From Planoprotostelium fungivorum (lineage: Eukaryota; Evosea; Variosea; Cavosteliida; Cavosteliaceae), in contig MDYQ01000007.1 in assembly GCA_003024175.1 (NCBI GenBank), positions 186,001 through 250,000 on the forward strand: DNA of 64,000 nt, read 5' to 3'. Both the position numbers and the translations under genes were made by a program. The notes under the pieces are model-generated. The model was not told where the DNA came from. It did not search any database and saw nothing but the letters and a program-made list of their open reading frames with translations. Positions 47,645 through 63,737 of this stretch are shown here, one piece after another; the first letter of the stretch is position 1; every line of letters begins with the position of its first letter.

Positions 47645-49306
47645 ATGAAAACTGCAAGGTCGGCACACACCCCGGACGAAATGAAGTGAGTGAAGCGATC
47701 TGTGATGCTCTCTGACCTCTTTGTTTAGATCTAAGAACGGAGCGACACCTGATAAGAGTGATCCGAGTCACATGATTCACCCGATTAACATGCCACAGCG
47801 AGCAGTCCAGTGAATCTCTTGAGAAAGAGACAGACGGGATCAACACCCAAATCTTCTCCTCTTTTGACTCGCAGTGGAAGTGGCCTAAAGAGGAAAAGTG
47901 AGCCCGATTGTCGTTCGATTTCTGATAGAATGCAAGAGCCACAAACTTTCTTGGGTCAAATCGATGAGGCCACAAGTACCGGCTCCAGATTGGCCGACAT
48001 TCCCCTTCGTATATCTGCCGTGATGTTTGTGTTATACTGCCTCATGCCTTACGAAGACAATCTATTTCGACCATTCATCCGCTTATCTCACGAAGCTGGC
48101 TTGGTATGTGTTCGATCATAGCGGTCATTCTGAATGGACTCACTGATTCGATCTCGCAGAACGTCAAAGGAGACATGCTGTACGACAAGGGATGGAAAGA
48201 CGCCCTCTTTGTGGCTTACTACGTCATGATCTTCACGTGGCTAAGAGACATCGTAATGAAGAGGATTCTCCGTCCCATGGGCATCCGTCTTTCTGGTATC
48301 ATCCACGAGAACAAGGTATCACTTCATATGATCCAATCTGTCTAATGACGTGGGACAGATCCAACGATATGAGGAACAAGGTTATGCCGTCCTCTATTAC
48401 ACGGCTTCTACCGTGTTCGGATTGATTGTCATGTACCACGAAGACACTTGGTTTTTCAACACGAGACACTTTTGGGAGAACTATCCTCACATCTATAACA
48501 CCGCTCTATTCAAATCATATTACCTCTTACAACTCGCATTCTGGTTGCAGCAGGTACGACATCATCATCTCCATCTCATACACCATGTCTCAAACTTTAC
48601 AGGCCATCGTCCTCCTTCTCGGTCTCGAACTCGCTCGCAAAGACTTCACCGAACTCATCTGCCATCACATCGTCACCATCTCACTCATCCTCTTATCCTA
48701 CTACTTCAACTACACCCGAATCGGCAACGCCGTATTCCTCACCATGGACTCTTCTGACATTTTCCTCGCCCTGGCCAAACTTCTCAACTACGGCCCGAAG
48801 ACAAAGAAGGCCTCAGAGCCTGCCTTTGTCTTCTTCATCCTCGTTTGGTGTTACACTCGTCACTACCAGTTTGGGTGAGACATAGAGGATAGACTAAACC
48901 GTCACACTTTTCTTGATGGCTGATGTGATGCAGATGGTTGGTGATGGGAAGCACTTGGACTGAATACTACCCTGTGCTATTGACCAAGGGTGGCATCGAC
49001 GCCAGCCAAGGATGGTTCGCCGCCCCTTGGATTTTCTGGGTCATGTTCTCTCTCATGGCCATCCTCCAAGCTCTCTGTATCTTCTGGTTGTTCCTTATCT
49101 TGAGAATCATGGTTGTCTTCTTGTTGAAGGGAGGAGACAAGGCTTCCGATGACAGAGAAGACGATGAGGATCAGGGAGAGGTGACTTTATTTCGTTTTAT
49201 TGTTTTGGATTGGGACTCATCCGGGCAGGTCGTCAAAGAGCTGAGGGAGCCCCTGGCGGCGAACGTGAGGTTTTATTTCGATGAGTTTGGGACTGAAGAG
49301 CCGTAG
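47645..49306 (+). CDS. Ceramide synthase (TLC/Lag1 family)
   Basis: N-acylates sphingoid bases in the ER. Starts MKTARSAHTPDEMK, then by two introns to TSSPVNLLRKRQTGSTPKSS (removing 47758-47799 restores the frame). Membrane helices: SAVMFVLYCLMPYEDNLF, ALFVAYYVMIFTWLRDIVM, VLYYTASTVFGLIVMYH. The Lag1 motif region is LARKDFTELICHHIVTISLI with LLSYYFNYTRIGNAVFLTMD and SSDIFLALAKLLNY, including the two histidines needed for activity. The last helices, APWIFWVMFSLMAILQALCI and FWLFLILRIMVVF, are followed by an acidic tail ending FYFDEFGTEEP. No homeobox-like domain is present, so it is like fungal/plant types. Confidence 0.9.
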
Positions 49307-49627
49307 TTACCTGCGGAAGAGGAGGGACCCGACAAGTACCACGCCGTCAAATGTTGAGACTCCATCCCAAATAGACAGAATAAATGAAAAAGGAAAAGGA
49401 TTTATTGTTTATCGGACAAACGATCGCATTCAGAAGAAATGTAAACCTCTTTCTCTGTAAGAAATTTCCGACTGATGATCCCAGATATCCTACCACACGA
49501 GGACAAGACTTTTAACGCGCAGATCACGGTAACTTAACGCGATGATATGTCAACCGTCTGTGGATTCTTCTGCTCCCTCTTCCGCTGCATCCCAACGAGT
49601 GACAATTCATTCTCGACAAGTTAAGAG
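49307..49627. other. Promoter region of the cathepsin-like gene
   Basis: About 320 nt with no gene. Two TTAACGCG words occur at about 49510-49540, possibly a local promoter motif. Otherwise nothing recognised. Confidence 0.35.
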
Positions 49628-50784
49628 ATGAGCAAGCTTCTCCTCTTAACCCTCTTAGCCTTCACTGCCGCCCTCGCCATCGCCCAGTCGACTCCCACCG
49701 CCGGAGAGCACTGGTGGAGACGTCCCGTAGAGGAGCACGAAGATCTGCACCCCAGCAATGCAACCAAGGGACACTTCTTGAAGTGGGCCAAGAAACACAC
49801 AAAGACCTTCCACTCGACTGAGTTAGAGACTCGTTACAACCTCTGGAAAAAACAAGTCAAGAAGGTCCATGATATCAACAACAAGCGCACCACGTGGAGA
49901 GCTGGCATGAACAAATTTTCCGCCCACACTGAGGAGGAGTTGAAGAACCATTTGGGTGCTTTCTCTCTGCCTCCTAAGACGAACGACACTCGCCCAGCTC
50001 CAAAGAGGGTGAGACCGATGCATTTCCATCCTCTGCATCTCTGACCGATCGATTAGTTCAGACCCGATTGGATCGACTGGTCTCAGCGTTCTGCCGTCAC
50101 TTCCGTGAAGGATCAGGGTGGATGTGGTGAGTCTATTGTCTCACAATCTGTCGTTGCATCGGCTAATCAGCTCAGGTTCATGCTGGGCCTTCTCCTCTTC
50201 CGCTTCTCTCGAGGGAGGCAGAGCCATCGCGGGCCACGGTCTCATGGACCTCTCCCCCCAACACATCATCAGTGAGTCCAATTCTACCACCGACCATCAT
50301 CGACTCATCCTCTATAGACTGCGGAAACCTCGGTGCGTGCAACGGAGGTGATCCACTGGGTGCCATCCGCTGGGGCAGCCACAACATCGGCTCGTGGGGA
50401 GACGTTCCCTACGTTGGTTCTCAGCAGGGCTGCTCGGGCGTTCAAAGCCAAGTCAACTGCAACGGCTACGTCGAGTCTAGAAGTGGCTCTGATGAAGATG
50501 CCGCCAACGTCATTGCTGGTGGACCCACCTCCATCTGCTTCAATGTGATCAATGACTTCTTCTCCTACCGCGATGGTGTCTTCGCTCAAGATTGCCCTCA
50601 CGGATGCAACCACGCCGTGTTGGCCGTCGGCTACGCCCAGAACTGCCAGAACTCTGGTAGAGACTGTTACATCATCAAGAACAGCTGGGGATCTGGTTGG
50701 GGCAAGGGAGGTTACTTCCTCATCGAGAGATCGCAGAACATGTGCGGTATCGCTGATTACCTCGGCAGACCCGACCAGTGCTAA
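49628..50784 (+). CDS. Papain-family (C1A) cysteine protease, cathepsin L-like preproprotein
   Basis: Signal peptide MSKLLLLTLLAFTAALAIA. The I29 inhibitor prodomain follows (HFLKWAKKHTKTFHSTELET, then RYNLWKKQVKKVHDINN and GMNKFSAHTEEEL, an ERFNIN/GNFD-type layout). The mature enzyme begins near PDWIDWSQRSAVTSVKDQGG, then the active-site GSCWAFSSSASLEGG with catalytic Cys, NCGNLGACNGGDPLGAIRWG, catalytic His in GCNHAVLAVGYAQNC and Asn in IIKNSWGSGWGKGGYF, ending MCGIADYLGRPDQC. Catalytic residues are complete. Two or three introns. Expected in lysosomes/phagosomes for digestion of food proteins. Confidence 0.92.
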
Positions 50785-50875
50785 ATCTCTTTATAAATAG
50801 TTTTGAATGATGCACGATGTCTCATTGCTTGTGATGATGATGCCTCGACATCGAACATCCAAAAGTCGCTTTTGA

Positions 50876-55166
<4,291 letters not shown>

Positions 55167-55306
55167 TTGTGGAGGAACGAATAAATTCTTCTTTGTGGGA
55201 GTGATTCACACTTACAGACCATAAGCGATGACATTGAAATGAAATGGTGAAAAGAAGAGAATAGACCAATTTCGTTTCGTTATTGTTTATTGTACACGTT
55301 CGTAGT

Positions 55307-56188
55307 TCATTTGTCTTGCAGGATTTGGTTGAAGTTGATCACGCTGACTCCCGCCATCATGGCTTTGATGCTGAGCCCGTGATCTTCTGTGACCAGCGTC
55401 ACACGTTGTCCCTCCCTCATCTTTCGGTATGCGGCTGAGAGGATGATGTCGTCGTTGTTCTTCACGGCCAGTTCCGGGCTCTCCTCTTTCGATGACTCGA
55501 TGGTGATCCACGGATCTTGTTGGCACTCTCTGATGCAGTGGTGCAGTGATTGCAGAGTTCTGCGGGCGTCGAGGGCGAGTTGTTGCTTTTGGCTATTGCA
55601 GAGGCCGTAGAGTTCGTTCATTACGACCTGGCAGACGACAATGGAGGTGTTGGGTCTCTTCAATTGGTACAGTTGGTGGACATTGTGAATGAGGACGTTC
55701 GTATCCAGGACGTAAACGTGTCTTGACTCTGACGGTGTTATGCTGGGCTCAGTTGGAAGTGTCGCTGGCTGCGAATGGGCAGGTGAAGAGTTAAATGATT
55801 CGATGTCTGGAGTGCTCCGTTGTAAGAGCGTTGTTGACGTTGTCTGTGGCTTTGGCTTCTTCAGTGAGGTCTTTCTGGTGCTAATCTTCCTCTTTTGAAT
55901 TCCTCGTAGGGATTTCTGCTGGTTTCTAGTGTGATCAACACGAGAGGGAACATGATACGACATGTTTGAAGGTGCCAACTGCGTCTGCATCATGTTATGG
56001 AGTATCACAACATGATTCCAAACGTTATAACACGCTTCAGAACAAGTCCATTTCACGTCTCCATGATGGGGATCACGTCCTACGGCTATGGGATCACGGC
56101 ACTTATTGCGACAGACAAGACAAGCTTCGTCATACACAGACTGTATTCTATAGGGTGATGGTGTGGGATAGCTGGCTACGCTGACCAT
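55307..56188 (-). CDS. PIN-domain nuclease-like protein with N-terminal Cys cluster, intronless
   Basis: Single-exon minus-strand frame from MVSVASYPTPSPYRIQSVYD (start 56188). The open frame runs further upstream without an ATG. An N-terminal zinc-binding cluster reads CLVCRNKCRDPIAV and KWTCSEACYNVWNHV (C-x2-C...C-x3-C, MYM/FCS-like). A low-complexity Ser/Thr/Pro linker follows. The C-terminal PIN domain has HVYVLDTNVLIHNVHQLYQL, VVCQVVMNELYGLCNSQKQQ, NNDDIILSAAYRKM and VTLVTEDHGLSIKAMMAGVS, with the acidic residues (D, E, D, D) in place. This resembles the SWT1/PIN_4 class of RNA endonucleases involved in RNA quality control. It is intronless, unlike most neighbours. Confidence 0.8.
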   Translation of the reverse strand: MVSVASYPTPSPYRIQSVYDEACLVCRNKCRDPIAVGRDPHHGDVKWTCSEACYNVWNHVVILHNMMQTQLAPSNMSYHVPSRVDHTRNQQKSLRGIQKRKISTRKTSLKKPKPQTTSTTLLQRSTPDIESFNSSPAHSQPATLPTEPSITPSESRHVYVLDTNVLIHNVHQLYQLKRPNTSIVVCQVVMNELYGLCNSQKQQLALDARRTLQSLHHCIRECQQDPWITIESSKEESPELAVKNNDDIILSAAYRKMREGQRVTLVTEDHGLSIKAMMAGVSVINFNQILQDK

Positions 56189-56777
56189 GTGGTTCTCTCT
56201 TGTGTGATGGATAAAAAGTGATGTCTCCCTCGTCTTCTCTCTCTTTCTTTGAACCGGATAGCTTTCTTGGTTGTAGAAATTTCCAAGAACGTGCCACACA
56301 GTCGGTCCCTCTACAACAGTGACAATTTTGTATTTGATCGAATATGACTATGGATGTGATATCGATCCATTCAAAGCGTGTCGTGATTCCATGCAGAGAC
56401 CAGACACTTTGTCTTCCAAAGATGATATCGCAGAGAGGTGTCCAGTAGATGTGAAATTTGGCGTTTCACACCTGCTCTCACACACTGAGCGTTCCCGAAC
56501 GAAAGCATCCATAAGGACCTCTTTCTCTCACGAAAGGTTGTTCTATGCTTCTAAGTGCGATGTCGTTCCGTCCACTCTCCTTCCACACTCTATGCATCTC
56601 GTGCTCACCTCATCCTCCCCACGAATCACCAGCCTCTATGGATGTCTGTGTCTATATCTCACCTACTTAAAGTATTTCGACCGCTAGGATGACAGTGATG
56701 TCAGACACCAGCCGAAAAGGCCGACGCTGTGACAATCTACAAAGCCTTCGTCTTTGCAAGCAGGAGGGAGGACAGAG
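56189..56777. other. Divergent intergenic region between PIN and RhoGAP genes
   Basis: About 590 nt. A plus-strand frame (56319-56687) of about 120 residues has scattered cysteines but no domain and no good start. Probably promoters of both genes, possibly with an upstream exon of the PIN gene near 56280. Confidence 0.35.
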
Positions 56778-59700
56778 ATGAGCTCTCCACAGGTGCAACG
56801 ACCTTCTGAAGAGGATCGGGGAAAGACTAGAAGGAAGCTGCAGACCGTCGTCTCTGCACTGAGATTGACCAAGCAGAAATCCGAATCGAAGCCCATCACG
56901 ACCGTCCTCACACGTCTGAAGCCATCATATGCGTGGCTCTTCCCTGTGAGTCTATAGATATGTCGAACTGATATTGGACATCATCATTTTACCGATTTCT
57001 GAACGACATTGAACAGACGGATAAGCTTACGGTCCCTGAATGTGTGGAAGAATGGATCTCTGTTATATCGGAGAGAGGTCCCGCTGTAGAGGGTATCTTT
57101 CGCATATCAGCGCAGGCCTCTCGTCTCCGATCCCTCAGCGAGCAATATGAGAGGGGTTCGTATTCTATCTTACGTTTCATCTCTTCGTGATCACCCACAT
57201 CCTCTTAATCTGAGATGTCCATCAGGTGAAAGAGTGGATCTCTCGTCTTACACACAAGATATCGACGTACACGTTATCGCTGCTCTTTTGAAGACTTACC
57301 TCCGTGAATCGCCAGAACCATTACTCACATTCGATCTATACAATTCATTCATTGCTACTGATTGTGAGTCGAAGATGTTTGTCTCCTCCGATGTTAATCA
57401 TGCAACAGCGGTCAAAGAACATAAAGACAAGAGAGAGGCCATCTTCGCGCTCCTCAAGAGTCTACCTCCACCCAATTTCACCTTCTTCAAACATCTGACA
57501 ACCATGCTGTCTGCCATCGCTGCATCTTCAGATGTAAACAAGATGAGCTTTTCTAATCTAGCCATTGTCATCGGTCCAAACGTGATGCGACCGAAAGTGA
57601 GTCCATACGTTTACACACGTTTCACACGACTCACCATCGTCACAGATTCAGACGACCGAGTCCATCATCTCAGACACGAACACCATCAACACCATCGTCG
57701 AATTGATTCTCAGAGATTCAGAATTCTTCTTCGGTGGCGAATCAGGTGAATCCTCGATTCATCTTCCGATGTGACGTGATGAATGACATCATCATCAGGT
57801 CCCTCTTTAGAACACAGCAACAGCCAAGGAAGTCAAGAAGATGCAGACAACATACCCTCCATCGTCAAGAAGAGAATGCAATCCAAGCACTTGTCTAACG
57901 GCCCCGACGCTCTCGCCAAGATCTTGGACGGGTGAGCCCACTCCCTTCCACCCATTCTCCCAATCGGCTCGTTGTAGACGAATCTCATCTTTTCTCAGGC
58001 ACGATCCTTCCATTCCCATCACACCTACCCTACGCCGCCTGCACATGTCGACATCTTTCAGTGTCGACTTAGAGAACAAGGTCAAGTCACTGAACGAAGA
58101 GAACAAGTCACTCCAAAACAAACCGGAAGAAGATCTACCCAAATTCGAACTCAGATCTTCCGCGCCTTCCCAGCAACTCTCCAGCGTTCCCAAGACCCTC
58201 GTACAGATAACGGGCCGCAGCGCATCTGCGACGCAGATTCCAGTCGGAAGGCCACCTTCGGCCACCTTGTCCCCATCGGCTTCTCCCAAGTTCAAGCCAG
58301 GGAAGACGAGTGAGTCTGCCTCGTTGTAGATGGAAGAATGACGACGTCCCAGGGTCTCCCACTCTGACTTCTTCTCCTTCCTTCTTGAAGAAAACAGAGA
58401 AGAAGAAATCAGTCATCGACATTCTAAAGAGAAAGAAGGAAGACAAACCGAAAGATGCGGGGACGGAAGAGATACAAGAAGAAGAGAGGAGAAGGAGGAT
58501 CGCAGAGTTTGCAGAGCAAGAGAGAAAACTGTTGGAAGAGAGAGAAAGAGTTGAGAACGAGATGAGGGTAATGATGATGAGAGGGTGTGACGCAGATTCT
58601 GACACGATCGCAGAAACAAGATTGGGAGAGGATACAGGAGCATCTGAAGAAGATGAGGGAGGAGGAGAAGGGAAAATTCAAGGAAAATGTGGGGGGAAGT
58701 TTCCTCGTACTTTCCAAGCCGGTGGAGAAGCTGCCACCTGCCAAGCCACAGAAACCTTTCAATATGAGAGTGAGCCAGGAGTCTTCATCTACAACGAGAC
58801 AAGAGACACCATCTACAACGAGACTGGATGTACCATCTACAACGAGACTGGATGTACCATCTACAACGAACCAAGAACCAGCGATCACGGTCACACAAGA
58901 GACACCATCTACAACGAGCCAAGGAGTTTCGATCGACGCCGAACCAGAGATCCCATCTACAACGAGCCAAGAAGTCGTCACCGCCACAGAAGAATCTGAG
59001 GCTACTAAATTGAGTTCATCTACAACGATCCCAGGCCCCGTCACTGCACCAGAATCTCCAACTATTATTAGAGCCGCCACGGGATCCATCGATAACGGAG
59101 CCGTTCCCATCCTTCTATATACAACGAGCCAGGTCAACGCAACGGAAGACTCGAAGGATGCCGAAGAACCGGAAATTTCCGAGAAAGATCCAACCCCAGT
59201 GGAGAAGCACGTCACAACCATCGTCGAAATGGACGTACCAGAGGATCCATCTACAACGGACACGGAATCTATGACTTCAGAGAGGGACGAATCTACAACG
59301 AGCCACGAGAGAGAGCCACTGTACAGGAGCATGTCGACGTCGACAGTGGGAGCAGAAGATTCGCCGAAAGATCTGTCTACGAAGACCAGAGGATCCGATC
59401 TGTTGTACAGGAGTGTGTCGTCGCCCGTGATGGGACAACCCATGCAGAGGAGCTCATCTACAACGAGCCAATTGAGCGAGGAAGGAGAGACAGAAGAGAA
59501 GGAGAAAGAAAAAGAAGAAGAGGAGACAGAAGAAGAGAAAGAGAAACAGAGAGAGGAAGAGAAGGTGGAGACAGAAGAAGAGAAAGTATTCGAGAGGAGC
59601 GCATCTACAACGAGCGTCGAACACGTCTCCCAGAAGGAAGAAGAATCCACAAAGAAGGAAGAGGCCGTCGAATCTACAACTCTACGCGAAACATCCGAGG

Positions 59701-61872
59701 TACCTCCATCTACAACGGAGGACGACAGTGACCGCAATTCCGCCACGGAAGACGCTTCATCTACAACGATGGAGGACCGTGACAAGGAGAGAGGTGAAAT
59801 ATACTCGAAATTTCGCGGGAATCTCACGACCACAGACGAAGAGAAGATCAATCGACTGACTACGGCCATGATTGAAGAATTAGAGATCACACAAAATGCT
59901 CTGAAGAGGCTGCAAGATATTCTGTCGGTCACCGTTCAGACGAACAACATCCAGGGCATACTGGTCATCGCTAGATCTGTGCAGTCACTCAAGAAGGTAA
60001 GATGTCGTGAGAAATTTCTCGGAAAATTCTGACGGGGGTAGTACATGTTAGAAGGAGAAGACCCTTACATTCCCACACCAGAAGATAACGTGAAAGTGTT
60101 TCACTACAGAAAGGATAATCTCGACGATTCAGACATCCGCTTGAAGGTGATCTCATCTACAACGTTGTAGAGGGGCTCAAAATTTCGGGCAGGTGAAGAA
60201 GATCAACGAGGCCATTAACGTTGCCATTCGTTTTGTAGAAGACGAGACGTGTGCCTTGATCGATGAGACGGTGGAGAATATCAACGTGGTCAGCGAAGAG
60301 GTGTGTCCATCTACATCGTTGTAGACGAACTGATCCAAAAATAGATCGCCATGAGTAACGCGGTCGAAGTCATCCAGACCGTACGTCTCATTCAGAAGGT
60401 GAATTCGAAATTCAAATTTCCCGCCTCATTTCTGGCAGGTTGTAGATGCCCTCCAAGAGCCGGTCATCAGCGAAGAAACTTCCGAGAAATTGGAAAATTT
60501 GAAATCGGACGTTGTAGATTACCGCCAGAAGATTTCACTCAAATTAGAATCCGATCACCTGACAAAGAGGTTCCACTCTACAGATCAAAGTCTATGGATG
60601 ATCAGTCTCTTGCGTGTCATCAAGAAGGTGAAGAATGGTTCACTGGACGCACTCACTAACGGATGTAGATTTTCGATTTGAGTATGGACGAGCTGAGAAA
60701 CTTTGAAATGCCACAATTTGGGACGAGACCTTTGGCGCCAACGAGTCTCAATATGGAAGATCAACGGGCACAGAATCTGAACGGAATGGTCCGATTGGTC
60801 ATACAGAGCGTGAGTGACGTACGTAACGGGAGATCTCTGAGAGATTTCCAGGTGGAAGACAGCGTAGAGTACGTGTGGAAGGAGGTATCTACGACGAGAG
60901 ATCTCGCCACTGCCGTTACGACTTGTTTCAAATTGAAGATCATCCATCAGGTCGTCGTTCAACTGGCCGAGGTGAATTTGAATTTCAAATCTCCCGCCAG
61001 ATCTGTGACCCAGAGCAGGAGCCGAGGCCGGTGGTTATGAGAAGGTCAGCCTTCAGTCAATCGATGGATTCTTTACCCGTCAAGTGAGTATCTACAACAT
61101 TGTAGATAGACGTAAGATCGAGTATTCATTTTTCTCAGGAAATCATTCTCTCCCGCCCACAGTACGAGTGAGCCTCGATTTTCATTGAAATTTCAGCTTA
61201 CTATCCAGGTGTCAACAATCAGATGTCACCGGATCGTTTACGTAAATTGGGAGAGTTCACAGCGTCTGCGGCAGAGAACATCCTCCGTGAGATGTCTGAG
61301 CTGAAGATCTGTGTGCAAGAAGCACAGACGATAGAGGACTCTGTACGTTACAGCTCCATCGTGAGAAACATACAGAAGGTGAGAGGTCACATCATCATCA
61401 TCATCATCTTGAATCACCATCATCTATCATCACACATCACATCATCATGGCGTGTGCCAATGATATCATCATGACATGGATCACATGGATCACGTTCCAT
61501 CGTCCCATGCGTCATGATGAGGAACACTTGATGACGCAGAGAATAGGCATGGACGGACCCCAATCTAGACCCCAGCACCTTGACCGTCATGAGCCCACCT
61601 CCGTCCTCTAAACCAGTATCCGCAGAACATCTGGCAAAGGTGAGCACATCATCATCACAGTCCATCATCGACGACCATGGAGAGACATTCTAAAACGTGA
61701 CAGATACAATCTCTCAAAAAGTTGACGATCAACATGTTAGAGGACATAGAGGCAGCAGTCCAAGAGGTAGTCCGCAGGTCTAGAGCCGGTGCCTCTATAG
61801 AGGAGATGACCGCAGACACTCAGTTCATGAAGAAGATCAGATTGCTGATGGACAAGACGAACTCGAGTTGAA
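56778..61872 (+). CDS. RhoGAP protein with Ser-Thr-Thr repeat tract and C-terminal helical region
   Basis: Starts MSSPQVQRPSEEDRGKTRRK. The RhoGAP domain shows TDKLTVPECVEEWISVISER, AVEGIFRISAQASRLRSL (arginine finger in FRIS), IAALLKTYLRESPEPLLTFD, MSFSNLAIVIGPNVMRPK and TINTIVELILRDSEFFF, so it should stimulate GTP hydrolysis by a Rho/Rac-type GTPase. A coiled coil (VDLENKVKSLNEENKSLQN) and Ser/Pro linker come next, then a charged helix (IAEFAEQERKLLEERERVEN). An exon of about 1.4 kb (58600-59997) has repeated PSTT/STTS units whose DNA is the dispersed CATCTACAACGA word. The C-terminal third is alpha-helical (INRLTTAMIEELEITQNALK, VRLVIQSVSDVRN, MLEDIEAAVQEVVRRS), perhaps a vinculin/talin-like bundle, unassigned, ending LLMDKTNSS. 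About 15 introns. Confidence 0.82.
58786..59768 (+). repeat. Coding array of about 15 copies of the CATCTACAACG word
   Basis: Start positions of clear copies: 58786, 58810, 58834, 58858, 58906, 58954, 59017, 59248, 59290, 59455, 59602, 59707, 59758, plus variants near 59117 and 59670. All are on the same strand and in the same frame, giving Ser-Thr-Thr. Several extend to CATCTACAACGAGCCAAG, close to the intronic form CATCTACAACGAGCCACTC. Early copies form a local tandem of 24 nt. Confidence 0.9.
60154..60173. repeat. Palindromic intron word
   Basis: CATCTACAACGTTGTAGAGG, identical to the perfect palindrome except at its end, in a RhoGAP intron. Confidence 0.85.
60308..60327. repeat. Palindromic intron word
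   Basis: CATCTACATCGTTGTAGACG, in the next RhoGAP intron, again just after the donor. Confidence 0.8.
61089..61108. repeat. Palindromic intron word
   Basis: TATCTACAACATTGTAGATA: compensating changes at both ends (TA...TA in place of CA...TG) keep most of the dyad, which suggests selection for, or concerted change of, the pairing. Confidence 0.8.
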
Positions 61873-62057
61873 GACGAGACGTTGTCATCATTTTTGAATA
61901 AAGATGTAGAGATGAGCCGTTCTATCTTCTTTATACATTGTGATATGAGACGATGCATGTTCTCCCGAAGGGAGTTGAGGCGGGTATCTACAGACACGTG
62001 CGCGTGTGGCGTGTCTTAGACAAAGATGGAGTCGATGATTAGACGTGGATGATGTCT

Positions 62058-62675
62058 TCAGCTGGGTAATCGAGGTAATGCATCTGAGAAACAGAATTTC
62101 TGCCTTCCTCTATAGACATTGTTCTGTAATATCGTGCTCGAACGAGTTCGACACAGCGATCGACAAAGATCGAAGGTCCCCCCTTCAAATGATTCCATTT
62201 GTCTCCTCTTCGTCTTCTATCCGTTGTTAGAATATCTTGTCTATCGGAGACATCTCACGTTCGAACTGTCCATGCAACATGAGACACAGACTTCGTAGCT
62301 GTTGCAGCAATCATTCTCTCCACAACCTCCACACGTGAATCTCTCAGCGATGGAAGGACAACAACTCGAATTACTGAGGATTTCGTTCCATAGACACGTG
62401 CGACCTGTCCATCTGTAAATCCCAGCGACTGAATGTTCATAGACATCACCTGCATCATCGGTGACCCTTTGTCCATTTTCTACGGTATGTCTACATCTTC
62501 TCTTGTGTGTGTCCTCTTCATTACTGACATCCACCTCTGCCGCCTGAGGATCTCTCCCCACCCCATAGCTCGGATCGCTCATACGATGCATCGACAGTGT
62601 GATCATTCCCAGATATCCCACGGAGAACAGTACAAAGAGGGTCAGTAGCGACCTCTTGTATGATCGCGGGCGCAT
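62058..62675 (-). CDS. SPRING-like protein (C12orf49 / SREBP-regulating gene family)
   Basis: Minus strand; MRPRSYKRSLLTLFVLFSVG begins a signal anchor (start 62675; the open frame continues to 62759). The lumenal part carries the family's Cys pattern: RRCRHTVENGQRVTDDAGDV, SCCPSIAERFTCGGCGENDC and CNSYEVCVSCCMDSSN. After an intron comes the conserved tail ESFEGGTFDLCRSLCRTRSS, then ILQNNVYRGRQKFCFSDALP, ending RLPS with the stop at 62058-62060. This matches animal SPRING, a Golgi protein needed for site-1 protease maturation and SREBP activation, in both the CCxxC clusters and the CRTxS...xNxY...KxC end. The tail exon requires a different frame from the first exon, as expected for a spliced gene. 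Confidence 0.8.
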
Positions 62676-62780
62676 GTTCTGTATGAGGAAATGCCGGTTT
62701 TCGTTCTTGTTTTTAATACGAGATCCTTCAGATCTGTGCCCACTCTCCGATCTATCCACACGTCACAGGCTTCCCTGTCT

Positions 62781-63373
62781 TCATGCGGTAGTCTTCACAG
62801 AAGCGTCTCTCTCCCCCACGTCTAAGGCGACGAGAAAGCGTGAGACCATGTTGTACGACGCGATGGTGGCAGTGAGTTCGACAATGTGACGATCATCGAA
62901 GTGGGATCGGAGGTGAGAGAAGATGGAGTCTGGCACACGGATGGAGGTAGTCATCGCATCGGTATAGACGAGGGCGGCTTTCTGTTTTTCAGACAGAGGC
63001 GATGTTTCTGTGTGAGGGTGAGACAATGTGGTATTGAGACGATACGATGGGAGACGAGATTTGATTCACCTGATTGAAAAGATCGAATCGATTCTAACTG
63101 AGGTTCGGTCAAACCTGCTGCTCTACCTTCTTCCACGTGTTGATCCCACTCATATGATGCTTCATTCAGAATGGCTATGCGAAGGATGGCAAGCTCTCTG
63201 ATATCAGCGGATAGAACCAAACCTGTGCGGATTGTGCCCATCATTGAGTTCCATCCTTGAGCCAGAGGAATGCTGTGAAGGAGGGTTCGATCGAGATCTA
63301 ACAATTCGCCACCTCTTCTCTTTCGAATGACTTCTGTGACTGGATCCTGAGGTTCTACGTATGGCAATCGCAT
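62781..63373 (-). CDS. Carboxymuconolactone decarboxylase/AhpD-like protein
   Basis: Two exons on the minus strand. MRLPYVEPQDPVTEVIRKRR, then GGELLDLDRTLLHSIPLAQG with WNSMMGTIRTGLVLSADIRE, then LAILRIAILNEASYEWDQHV and EEGRAAGLTEPQLESIRSF. After an intron of about 65 nt: ETSPLSEKQKAALVYTDAMT, SIFSHLRSHFDDRHIVELTA and TIASYNMVSRFLVALDVGER, ending ASVKTTA. The conserved REL-x-IL, N-x-xYEW-x-QH and final IA-x-YNM-x-RF motifs define the CMD family. It lacks the CxxC pair of AhpD peroxidase-type members, so a hydrolase or decarboxylase-like role is more likely; substrate unknown. Confidence 0.85.
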
Positions 63374-63737
63374 GATGATGGCTGTTGAAGTTTGTTTCCA
63401 AGATTGGGGTGTAAAACAAATCGTAAAACAGGACAGTGCTTTTCTTCGTAGAGGATGATGGTGCACCTGCTCTATACCTTTCCTCCTTCTTCGTAATTGA
63501 TTTTCCTTCAACAAGAGAATGGGCATATCTTGGCATCTCTCGCCAATCTGATGCAACGCATGCGATGCAGATGAAACGGAATGAGGATGGTGAAACATGT
63601 GACGTAACAGAGGGAAAACAGCGGACGTCTATGTGATGTGGGATGGTCTCTTCAGATGGGGCTGTTGATGTTTGACATCTTTCTGTTGTGTCAAAATATT
63701 TCCAGCAAACAGGACAATAGCATCCTCATCTCAAAGG
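63374..63737. other. Divergent intergenic region
   Basis: About 360 nt between the CMD-like gene and the last gene. Minus-strand frames continue upstream of the CMD start without an obvious start codon. No recognised site. Confidence 0.35.

Noticed and set aside
58424-59932. A 502-residue open frame on the minus strand rich in Ser and Val with VVDG repeats.
   Set aside because: It mirrors the Ser-Thr-Thr array of the RhoGAP gene; CGTTGTAGATG reads as V-V-D in that frame. The plus strand has the correct splice pattern and neighbouring domains.
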